Below are positions 40,566-48,441 of a DNA stretch of 64,000 nucleotides, in pieces. The first letter of the stretch is position 1. Every line of letters begins with the position of its first letter. Both the position numbers and the translations under genes were made by a program. The notes under the pieces were generated by a model that was not told where the DNA came from, made no database searches, and saw only the letters and a list, made by a program, of their open reading frames with translations. The stretch covers positions 893,501 to 957,500 of the forward strand of contig NC_014720.1 of NCBI RefSeq assembly GCF_000166775.1, written 5' to 3'. The stretch comes from Caldicellulosiruptor kronotskyensis 2002 (lineage in GTDB: Bacteria > Bacillota > Thermoanaerobacteria > Caldicellulosiruptorales > Caldicellulosiruptoraceae).

Positions 40566-42605
40566 ATGGGCAAAATAAAGCTGAAAAAATTTTTGCATGG
40601 TGGAGACTACAATCCAGACCAGTGGACAGAGGATGTGTGGGAAAAGGACATTGAATATATGAAATACTATAATGTAAATGCAGTTTCTATGCCAATATTT
40701 TCGTGGGCACAGCTTCAGCCAAATGAAGATGAATTTACATTTGAATGGCTTGACAAAATAATTGATAAGCTCTATTCAAATGGTATTCATGTCATCTTGG
40801 CAACACCTACGGCTTCTCAGCCAGCATGGCTTTCAAAAAAGTATCCTGACGTGCTGCCTGTTGATATTCACGGGAGAAAGAGAAAGCACGGAGCAAGGCA
40901 GAATTACTGCCCAAACAGTCCAAACTTCAAAAATGCAGCAAGAAGAATTGTTGAAGAGATGGTAAAAAGGTATAAAGACCATCCTGCAGTTATAATGTGG
41001 CATATCAGTAACGAGTATGGGCCTTACTGCTACTGTGAAAACTGTGCTAAAGCCTTTAGAGAGTGGTTAAAAGAAAGATATAAAACATTAGATGAGCTCA
41101 ACAAAAGATGGAACACAGCTTTCTGGGGACATACATTTTATGATTGGGATGAGATAGAAGTTCCATCATATCTGAACGAAGAGTTTGAATATATGCCTGG
41201 AAGGCAGAAAAGCTCATTCCAGGGACTTTCGCTTGATTACAAGAGGTTTATGTCAGACAGCCTTCTGAATCTTTATAAAATGGAAGTTGAGATTATCAAA
41301 AAATACATGCCAGATATCCCTGTTACAACAAACCTGATGGGCCCATTTAAGCCTCTTGACTATCACAAATGGGCAAAACATATGGATATTGTATCATGGG
41401 ACAATTACCCATCGATAAAAGATTCTCCAAGTTCTATTGCTTTCAAGCATGACCTCATGAGAGGGCTCAAAAGAGACCAATCGTGGATTTTGATGGAACA
41501 AACGCCGAGCCAGACAAATTGGCAGTGGTACAACTCTGCAAAAAGACCTGGTATGATACGGCTTTTGAGCTATCATGCGATTGCACATGGAGCTGACTCT
41601 GTGCTTTATTTCCAGTGGAGACAGTCAGTTGCTTCATGCGAAAAGTTTCACTCTGCAATGGTTCCGCATGTTGGGCACCTTGAGACGAGAGTGAGCAAAG
41701 AGCTTAAAAAGATTGGCGACGAAATTTTACGCTTGGATGAGATTTTGGAGTCAACAACTAAGAGCGAGGTTGCACTTTTATTTGACTGGGAAAACTGGTG
41801 GGCGCTTGAAGAGAGTATGGGATTTAGAAATGATATATCTTACCTTGAACATGTAGATGCGTACTACAGAGCTCTATATAAGTTGAAAACAAATGTGGAT
41901 GTTGTTGACCCGAAAGAAGAGTTAACAAGGTACAAGCTTGTTGTTGCACCACTTTTGTATCTTCTCGACCAAGAAAGTGCAAAGAACATAGAAAATTATG
42001 TAAAAAACGGTGGAATATTTATTACAACATATCTATCAGGACTTGTTGATGAAAACGACAGAGTAATTCTTGGTGGCTATCCGGGTTGGTTCAGGAAGCT
42101 TTGTGGTATATGGGTTGAGGAGATTGATGCGCTTTTCCCTGATATGAAAAATGCAATTATACTTGCAAAACCTATTGGCATCCTTGATGGAAAATACGAA
42201 TGTGATTTTATATGCGATATTATTCACCTTGAGGGTGCAAGGGCGCTTGCATACTATGAGCAGGATTATTACTGCGGAATGCCAGCTGTTGTTGAAAATA
42301 ATTATGGAAATGGAAAGGCGATTTATATTGGAACAAGACCAGAAAAAAGGTTTATAGAAGGTCTTGTTAAGTTCTACGCTGAAAAGGCTGGTATACAACC
42401 AATATTACCTGTGCCGGAAGGTGTTGAAGTAACAAAAAGAGAAAAGAATGGGAATGAATATGTGTTTCTTTTGAATTTCAATGGTTATGATGTAAATATT
42501 GAGCTTAAAGATGAGTATTATGAGCTTATAACACAGAAGGTTTTGGGCGGAAAAGCTACTCTTGCACCGAAGGAGGTTATGATACTGAGAAGATTAAAAG
42601 ATTAA
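40566..42605 (+). CDS. Beta-galactosidase, glycoside hydrolase family 42
   Basis: 679 residues from ATG 40566 behind AAGGAGG. The family signature FLHGGDYNPDQWTEDVWEKD opens the TIM barrel. Acid/base Glu is near residue 150 in WHISNEYGPYCYC, and the nucleophile Glu is near 311 in WILMEQTPSQTNWQ. CYCENC supplies metal-cluster cysteines. Domains 2 (trimerisation, about 385-600) and 3 (C-terminal beta domain) are present, and the length is normal. No signal peptide: it cleaves terminal beta-galactosides (or arabinosides) inside the cell. Confidence 0.93.
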   Translation: MGKIKLKKFLHGGDYNPDQWTEDVWEKDIEYMKYYNVNAVSMPIFSWAQLQPNEDEFTFEWLDKIIDKLYSNGIHVILATPTASQPAWLSKKYPDVLPVDIHGRKRKHGARQNYCPNSPNFKNAARRIVEEMVKRYKDHPAVIMWHISNEYGPYCYCENCAKAFREWLKERYKTLDELNKRWNTAFWGHTFYDWDEIEVPSYLNEEFEYMPGRQKSSFQGLSLDYKRFMSDSLLNLYKMEVEIIKKYMPDIPVTTNLMGPFKPLDYHKWAKHMDIVSWDNYPSIKDSPSSIAFKHDLMRGLKRDQSWILMEQTPSQTNWQWYNSAKRPGMIRLLSYHAIAHGADSVLYFQWRQSVASCEKFHSAMVPHVGHLETRVSKELKKIGDEILRLDEILESTTKSEVALLFDWENWWALEESMGFRNDISYLEHVDAYYRALYKLKTNVDVVDPKEELTRYKLVVAPLLYLLDQESAKNIENYVKNGGIFITTYLSGLVDENDRVILGGYPGWFRKLCGIWVEEIDALFPDMKNAIILAKPIGILDGKYECDFICDIIHLEGARALAYYEQDYYCGMPAVVENNYGNGKAIYIGTRPEKRFIEGLVKFYAEKAGIQPILPVPEGVEVTKREKNGNEYVFLLNFNGYDVNIELKDEYYELITQKVLGGKATLAPKEVMILRRLKD

Positions 42606-42699
42606 AAACTGCAGATGTCTCTCTTGATAACTTACAGTAGAGATGTCAGGTGTATGGATGTTGCCAAAGTATTCCAATATTGAAGTCACAAAGAATAGT

Positions 42700-42748
42700 A
42701 AGAGGCCCTTTTCTCTTTATAGCTGAGGGAGGGGGGTCTCTTAATTTT
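42700..42748 (+). terminator. Terminator after the GH42 gene
   Basis: AAGAGGCCC (42700-42708) pairs with GGGTCTCTT (42734-42742), one G-U pair, followed by AATTTTTT. Confidence 0.75.
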
Positions 42749-42829
42749 TTCTTGAAATAGAATATATATTCGGTTATTATATAGGTATAAATCAACTACA
42801 CATAGTTTTTAAAAAAAGAAGTGATTTAT

Positions 42830-44077
42830 ATGGATATACTTGAAAAACTTGAGGTTCTTGGTGCTGCTGCAAAGTATGATGTTTCGTGCGCGTCAAGCGG
42901 AAGCAAAAGGGAAAAACATTTTGGAATTGGCTCAACGTTTTCTGCAGGTATTTGCCACAGCTGGACAGATGATGGGCGTTGTATTTCTCTTTTGAAGATT
43001 CTTTTTACCAATGAGTGTATCTTTGACTGTGCCTATTGTATAAATAGAAAGAGCAATGATATAAAACGGGCCACATTTACGCCTCAAGAGATAGCTGAGC
43101 TGACCATAAACTTTTATAAGAGAAACTATATAGAGGGTCTTTTTCTGAGCTCTGCCATCAAAAATTCTCCTGACTGGACAATGGAGATGCTTTTTCGAAC
43201 AGTTTGGCTTTTGAGATATAAATATCAGTTCAATGGATATATACACGTTAAAGCTATTCCCTATGCATCACTTGATTTAATAAGAAAAACTGGATTTTTG
43301 GTTGACAGAATGAGTGTCAATATTGAACTTCCATCTGAAAAGAGCTTAAGGCTTTTGTGTCCCAATAAAACAAAAGAGAGTATATTAAAGCCTATGGAGT
43401 TTATAACAAAAGTAGCTGAAGAAGAGAAAAATTTTGTATCAGCTGGCCAGAGCACTCAGATGATAATTGGTGCAACAGATGACAGTGATTATAAAATAAT
43501 CAACTTAAGCCAGCACCTTTACAAAAAGTTTAAGCTCAAAAGGGTATACTATTCTGCATACACGCCTGTAAATCACGACCCAAGAATATTGAAAGTGGAC
43601 AGTCCACCGCTTTTGCGTGAACACAGACTCTATCAGGCAGACTGGCTGATTAGAGTTTACAACTTTTCTGCTGATGAGCTTTTTAAAAGCAAGGATGAGA
43701 ACCTTGACCTTGAGGTTGATCCAAAAGTGATGTGGGCGCTGAGAAACCTTGATAAATTCCCAATTGAGATAAGTAAAGCAAGTTATGAACAGCTGATAAG
43801 AGTGCCTGGCATTGGAATAAAAAGTGCAAGGAGGATAATAAAAAACAGGGTATTTCATTCTCTGGATTTTGAGGATTTAAAAAAGATGGGTGTTGTTCTA
43901 AAAAGAGCAAAATATTTTATAACTTGCAACGGCAAGACATTTGAAAGGTTTTTGATTGATTTGCCACCTGAGAAAATAAAGCAAAAACTTACAGATAAAA
44001 ATTCTTTACAAAAACCTCAGCAGCTTTCGTTTTTTGATAGGGAAGTATTTACATCTGTGATAACAGGGGAGATTTAA
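42830..44077 (+). CDS. Putative DNA modification/repair radical SAM protein
   Basis: 415 residues from ATG 42830, behind AGAAGTGA. The 4Fe-4S site is CIFDCAYC. The N-terminal DILEKLEVLGAAAKYDVSCA followed by HFGIGSTFSAGICHSWTDDG and the C-terminal helix-hairpin-helix (LIRVPGIGIKSARRIIKNR) match the TIGR03916-type radical SAM family linked to uracil-DNA-glycosylase-like proteins. The next gene, 3 bp on, is its usual partner. The chemistry is undefined; a role in repair or modification of DNA is a family inference. Confidence 0.85.
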   Translation: MDILEKLEVLGAAAKYDVSCASSGSKREKHFGIGSTFSAGICHSWTDDGRCISLLKILFTNECIFDCAYCINRKSNDIKRATFTPQEIAELTINFYKRNYIEGLFLSSAIKNSPDWTMEMLFRTVWLLRYKYQFNGYIHVKAIPYASLDLIRKTGFLVDRMSVNIELPSEKSLRLLCPNKTKESILKPMEFITKVAEEEKNFVSAGQSTQMIIGATDDSDYKIINLSQHLYKKFKLKRVYYSAYTPVNHDPRILKVDSPPLLREHRLYQADWLIRVYNFSADELFKSKDENLDLEVDPKVMWALRNLDKFPIEISKASYEQLIRVPGIGIKSARRIIKNRVFHSLDFEDLKKMGVVLKRAKYFITCNGKTFERFLIDLPPEKIKQKLTDKNSLQKPQQLSFFDREVFTSVITGEI

Positions 44078-44080
44078 AAG

Positions 44081-44824
44081 GTGTATAAAATATTTTTGTA
44101 TGACGGAACATTCGAAGGTTTTATGTGTGCGGCATTTCATATAATTTCTGAAGGTATAGATAAAGATAGGGCTATAATTGTTTCAAAAAATGAGTACCAA
44201 CCGATGTTCATAGACAGTGTAAGAGAGGTTCAAAGTGATTTAAAAGCGTTTTTAGAAATGAGGAAAGGCATAATTGAAAAAACTGATTGCAGTGTTTTCA
44301 AAAAGATTTACTATGCATTTTTGTCAGATACTGAAGACAAAGAGAGTTATATTTTGAGATATCTATTTTTGTTATTTACCCATGGCAAAAAGATAAAGTA
44401 TCTTTACAGTGATGATATAGTAAATGCAGTTGAAAAGATGGCAAAAAACGTTAGCAGGGAAATAGGAAAGTATATGGGGCTTATTAGGTTTTGTGAGACA
44501 AATGAAGGATTTCTTTATGCCAAGTTTGAACCCAAAAACGACATCATAAAACCAATTGCATATTTTTTTAAAAATAGGCTGAATGAATTTTGCTGGGCTA
44601 TCCATGATGTGAAGCGAAACAAAGTTGCTATTTACGATAGAAAAAAAGTCCAGTTTTTAATTTGCAATACCTTAAAATTAAAAGTAACTCATCAAGAAGA
44701 GATGTTTCAGATGCTGTGGAAGAAGTATTTCAAATCTATGGTAATCGAAGAGCGAAAAAATCTAAAACTTCAGCAGCAGAACATGCCCAAAAGATATTGG
44801 AAGTATCTTGTAGAAAAAAATTAG
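44081..44824 (+). CDS. TIGR03915/DUF4130-type putative DNA metabolism protein
   Basis: 247 residues from GTG 44081. The start YKIFLYDGTFEGFMCAAFHI, then VRFCETNEGFLYAKFEPKND-like and PIAYFFKNRLNEFCWAIHDV followed by KRNKVAIYD segments, match DUF4130. The end (MLWKKYFKSMVIEERKNLKL, NMPKRYWKYLVE) is conserved too. No uracil-DNA-glycosylase domain is fused, as it is in some relatives. It is always found beside the radical SAM partner upstream, and the two likely act together. Confidence 0.82.
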   Translation: MYKIFLYDGTFEGFMCAAFHIISEGIDKDRAIIVSKNEYQPMFIDSVREVQSDLKAFLEMRKGIIEKTDCSVFKKIYYAFLSDTEDKESYILRYLFLLFTHGKKIKYLYSDDIVNAVEKMAKNVSREIGKYMGLIRFCETNEGFLYAKFEPKNDIIKPIAYFFKNRLNEFCWAIHDVKRNKVAIYDRKKVQFLICNTLKLKVTHQEEMFQMLWKKYFKSMVIEERKNLKLQQQNMPKRYWKYLVEKN

Positions 44825-44863
44825 GTGTACATCCTTCTTTTCGGATGTACACCTTTTTGTTTT
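44823..44863 (+). terminator. Terminator of the radical SAM pair
   Basis: AGGTGTACATCC (44823-44834) and GGATGTACACCT (44843-44854), a perfect 12-bp stem with an 8-nt loop, followed by TTTTGTTTTG. Confidence 0.92.
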
Positions 44864-44881
44864 GAACATAAGCTTAAAATT

Positions 44882-45928
44882 TTATTTCTTCTTTCCTTTG
44901 TGAGGCTGCTGAGGAATCTTTTTTATCTCTATTTCTATTTTAGAGTTACCTTTGCCGGGAATTGTGATTTTCTTTTCTTGCATTGGCTGAACATACTTTT
45001 TGGGCATATTGAGAGAGTTTTTAATAATGTTTTCAATTTTTGAAAGAACATCTGTGTAAAGACTTTTTATTTCGGAGATAGTATTAACTTTTGCCTGATA
45101 CAAGCCTACAACTTCATTCAATAAGCTGACTATTTTATTGTAATCACTGCTCTTAGCTATCTGATGATATTCGTAGAGTTTGACTTTTATCTGCTTATCG
45201 ATGGTATTTATCTGGTACACCTTTTGGCTTACTGTTGGTTGAATCTGGTCGACAAGTTGTTTTATTTGATATACAGCCTGGTCAACTGCCTGTTGCTGCT
45301 GGTTTTTATAGACTTCTTCATATACTTTTAGTTCATTGAGTTTTTGAGTTAGTTGATTGTTAAGATCTGCTACTTTGGATGACGAGAAATTCTTCTTTTT
45401 GAGTTCCTTTTGAAGTTGTGATATTGCCTTGTTTACCTCATTAATTATCTTGTTCATTTCCTGAGTAAAGAAATTCTTATCATATCTTTTAGCAGCTTGA
45501 ATGTAAGCATTTATCTTTGCCCTAAGATGATTTACCTCAGCATTAATTTTGTTAAACTTTGTTCTTAGTTGATTTATTTGCAAAATGAGATTATTAATAG
45601 CCTTTTTCTGATTTTTTGTAAGTTTCTGTGGTTCTTGGATATTTACATTGTCATTTAAAATAGGTGGAATTACTTCAGTAGTTGAATTTGTACTGTAAGT
45701 TGAAGAATATGTTGTGGTTGTGGTTGTCGAATTTTGAGTATTGTAAGTCTGAGAGTAAGTAGTGTTTTCAGTAGTTTGATAAGTTTGTACTTGAGTTGTG
45801 CTATAGGCTGAGCTTGTCACAGTCTGAGAAGATGAAGTAGCTGATGTATCTTGGTCAGCATATACCGGAACTAATAAGAGAAAAGTAAAGATGAATACTA
45901 AAATTAAGCTTATCAGTTTTCTTTTCAT
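44882..45928 (-). CDS. Secreted Ser/Thr-rich coiled-coil protein
   Basis: 348 residues with signal peptide MKRKLISLILVFIFTFLLLVPVYA. Residues about 27-90 are a low-complexity Ser/Thr/Gln/Tyr segment likely to be flexible or glycosylated. About 100-310 is helical with heptad character (INNLILQINQLRTKFNKINA, LRAKINAYIQAAKRYDKNFF and further). The C-terminus is basic and ends HKGKKK. No enzymatic motif. It resembles exported coiled-coil proteins of unknown role in this type of organism. It is transcribed alone, convergent with the radical SAM pair. Confidence 0.65.
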   Translation of the reverse strand: MKRKLISLILVFIFTFLLLVPVYADQDTSATSSSQTVTSSAYSTTQVQTYQTTENTTYSQTYNTQNSTTTTTTYSSTYSTNSTTEVIPPILNDNVNIQEPQKLTKNQKKAINNLILQINQLRTKFNKINAEVNHLRAKINAYIQAAKRYDKNFFTQEMNKIINEVNKAISQLQKELKKKNFSSSKVADLNNQLTQKLNELKVYEEVYKNQQQQAVDQAVYQIKQLVDQIQPTVSQKVYQINTIDKQIKVKLYEYHQIAKSSDYNKIVSLLNEVVGLYQAKVNTISEIKSLYTDVLSKIENIIKNSLNMPKKYVQPMQEKKITIPGKGNSKIEIEIKKIPQQPHKGKKK

Positions 45929-46105
45929 TTTTTTATTGCCTCCTTGTAAATTTTTTCTTCTATTTTTATATTACCTCATTTATTTAGATTTTTCGTTTCT
46001 CAATTATTAAAAAAGTGTGTAAATTTTTTAATAGACAAATTTTATAATTTGGTGTAACATTTCAAAGGGAAATTTAATTTTGCAAAGGCCAAAAGGGTGA
46101 GGAAT

Positions 46106-47494
46106 ATGAACACAAAGTATGATGTTATTATTGTAGGGGCAGGACCATGTGGGATATTTACGGCGTATGAACTTGTAAAAACTTCTTATATGGCAAAGGT
46201 TGTAATATTTGAGAAAGGAAGGGACATCGAGTCAAGAGAGTGTCCAAAGAGAGTTACAAATGTTTGTAGTGGCTGCAAACCCTGCAATATAACAACTGGA
46301 TTTTCGGGTGCAGGTGCATTTTCTGATGGGAAGCTGTCGCTGTCACCAAATGTTGGCGGCAGAATTCAAGAATTTATTGGGCAAAACAGGACAATAGAGC
46401 TCATAAAGTACGTAGATAGCATATACCTTGAAAATGGGGCAGACACTAAGGTATATGGTACAAATAGTCAGGTGATTGAGGAAATAAAAAGGAAGGCAAC
46501 TGTTGCAAATCTCATGCTTGTTGAAAGTCCAATAAGACATCTTGGTACCGAAGAGGCAAAAAAGATATACAAAAGACTCCAGGATTTTCTCCTCAGCAAT
46601 AACATTGAGATAAAATTCAGAACACCTGTAAAAGACTTGATTGTAGAAGACGGAAAAGTGGCAGGAGTTGTTGCTGAGGATGGCAGTATATACTATGCAA
46701 AAAATGTTGTGATATGTGTTGGACGTGAAGGCGCAAGCTGGCTTTCGAAGATAATAGAAAAGTACAATATCCCGTGTGAGAATAACAGGGTTGACATAGG
46801 TGTGAGAGTAGAGACACCAAATCATATATGGAAGGGTATAACTGAGCATCTGTATGAGAGCAAGTTCATATACTATACAAAAACATTTGATGACAAGGTA
46901 AGAACATTTTGCATGAACCCGGGCGGGTATGTTGCCGTTGAGCACTATGACAACTTGGCAGTAGTTAACGGTCACAGCTACAAGAATATAAAGAGCAACA
47001 ACACAAACTTTGCACTGCTTGTATCAAAACATTTTACAGACCCATTCAAAGATAGTATAAAATATGGCAAATACATTGCAGAACTTGCAAACATGCTCTC
47101 AGGAGGCAAAGTACTTGTTCAAAGGTATGGTGATTTTATAAGAGGTAGAAGGTCAAACGAGGAGAGGATAAAAAGAAACTCTGTTGTACCAACGCTTACA
47201 GATGCTGTTGCCGGTGATTTGAGCTTAGTTTTGCCATACCGAATAATGCTTGACATAAAAGAGATGATTGAAGCTTTGGACTATGTAGTGCAGGGAGTTG
47301 CATCGTTTGATACGCTGCTTTACGGTGTTGAGGTTAAGTTTTATTCAAACGAGGTAAAAGTCAAGAACAATTTTGAGTGTTTGACAATTCAAAACCTTTA
47401 TTTTGGTGGCGATGGAGCAGGAATTACAAGAGGACTTATGCAGGCGAGTGTAAATGGAGTTTTGATTGCCCGCGAGATTGCAAGTAAATTATAA
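46106..47494 (+). CDS. NAD(P)/FAD-dependent oxidoreductase
   Basis: 462 residues from ATG 46106, behind GGGTGAGG. The Rossmann dinucleotide motif is VIIVGAGPCGIFTAYEL, then EKGRDIESRECPKRVTNVCS with a cysteine cluster CSGCKPCN, then GFSGAGAFSDGKLSLSPNVGG. ENLYFGGDGAG-like sequence near the end (NLYFGGDGAGITRGLMQASVNG) closes the FAD site. This is the widespread FAD-dependent dehydrogenase family of unknown substrate. It is a single-gene unit with its own terminator. Confidence 0.82.
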   Translation: MNTKYDVIIVGAGPCGIFTAYELVKTSYMAKVVIFEKGRDIESRECPKRVTNVCSGCKPCNITTGFSGAGAFSDGKLSLSPNVGGRIQEFIGQNRTIELIKYVDSIYLENGADTKVYGTNSQVIEEIKRKATVANLMLVESPIRHLGTEEAKKIYKRLQDFLLSNNIEIKFRTPVKDLIVEDGKVAGVVAEDGSIYYAKNVVICVGREGASWLSKIIEKYNIPCENNRVDIGVRVETPNHIWKGITEHLYESKFIYYTKTFDDKVRTFCMNPGGYVAVEHYDNLAVVNGHSYKNIKSNNTNFALLVSKHFTDPFKDSIKYGKYIAELANMLSGGKVLVQRYGDFIRGRRSNEERIKRNSVVPTLTDAVAGDLSLVLPYRIMLDIKEMIEALDYVVQGVASFDTLLYGVEVKFYSNEVKVKNNFECLTIQNLYFGGDGAGITRGLMQASVNGVLIAREIASKL

Positions 47495-47515
47495 GTTCAT
47501 TTGTTTAAGTTTTTG

Positions 47516-47553
47516 AGGTGGTCTTAAAAGAACAAAAAGACCACCTTTTTGTT
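47516..47553 (+). terminator. Terminator after the FAD oxidoreductase
   Basis: AGGTGGTCTT (47516-47525) and AAGACCACCT (47537-47546), a perfect 10-bp stem followed by TTTTGTTTT. Confidence 0.92.
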
Positions 47554-47601
47554 TTGTTATACTTAAGATATAATAAACAATGAAAGGAAGTGCTGCTCAA
47601 A

Positions 47602-48441
47602 ATGATTGATCTTCATGTTCACACAACATTTTCAGATGGGACACTTACTCCTCAAGAGGTTGTAAAGCTTGCTAAAGAAAAAAGGCTTTTTGCAATTGCC
47701 ATAACTGACCATGATACAACAGATGGTGTAATACATGCCATCGATGAGGGAAACAGGCTTGGGATTAAAGTGGTCAGCGGTGTTGAGATAAGCGCTGATT
47801 TTGAGATAGAAATGCATATTTTAGGGCTTTTTATAGATATTAACAATGAATTCTTGCAGCAAAAGCTAAGGATGCTTGAAAAGTTCAGAAAAGAAAGAAA
47901 CCCTAAGATAATTGAAAAACTGAGGAAAATGGGATATGAAATTTCGATTGATGAAGTAGAAAAGTTATCTTCGGGAGAGATGATAGGAAGACCTCATATT
48001 GCCAAGGTGCTTGTCAAAAAAGGATATTTTTCAAGCACAAAAGAGGTTTTTGAAAAACTTTTGGGTTTTGGGAAACCTGCTTATGTGAAAAAGGATAAGT
48101 TAAAACCTCAAGAGGCAATTGAGGCAATAAAAAAAGCAGGCGGACTTGCTATACTGGCACATCCTCATAAGTATTTATATCTGGATGAGGGAAGTGAAAA
48201 TGTATTTTTGGAGCTAAAAGAATATGGGCTTGACGGGCTTGAGGTTTTCCACTCAGATCACAGCCAAAAAGAGACAGAAGTGCTTTTGGAGATTGCTAAA
48301 AAACTTGAGCTTGCTATAAGTGGCGGTAGTGACTTTCACGGAGAAAACAAACCAGAGATTTGTTTAGGGGTTGGGAAAGGAAATTTAAAGATAGATGACG
48401 AAATTTTCTACATGTTAGAAAGCAGGGTACAAAAACAATGA
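47602..48441 (+). CDS. PHP-domain phosphoesterase (RNase AM/nucleoside bisphosphatase type)
   Basis: 279 residues from ATG 47602; AAAGGAAG lies 11 bases upstream, and the earlier GTG overlaps it. Metal-binding motifs are MIDLHVHTTFSDGTLTP, AITDHDTTDG, SGVEISAD, GRPHIAKVLV, LAHPHKY and SGGSDFHG. The family (YciV/TrpH) hydrolyses 3',5'-nucleoside bisphosphates or trims the 5' end of ribosomal RNA. It overlaps comEC by 4 bp (ATGA). Confidence 0.88.
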   Translation: MIDLHVHTTFSDGTLTPQEVVKLAKEKRLFAIAITDHDTTDGVIHAIDEGNRLGIKVVSGVEISADFEIEMHILGLFIDINNEFLQQKLRMLEKFRKERNPKIIEKLRKMGYEISIDEVEKLSSGEMIGRPHIAKVLVKKGYFSSTKEVFEKLLGFGKPAYVKKDKLKPQEAIEAIKKAGGLAILAHPHKYLYLDEGSENVFLELKEYGLDGLEVFHSDHSQKETEVLLEIAKKLELAISGGSDFHGENKPEICLGVGKGNLKIDDEIFYMLESRVQKQ

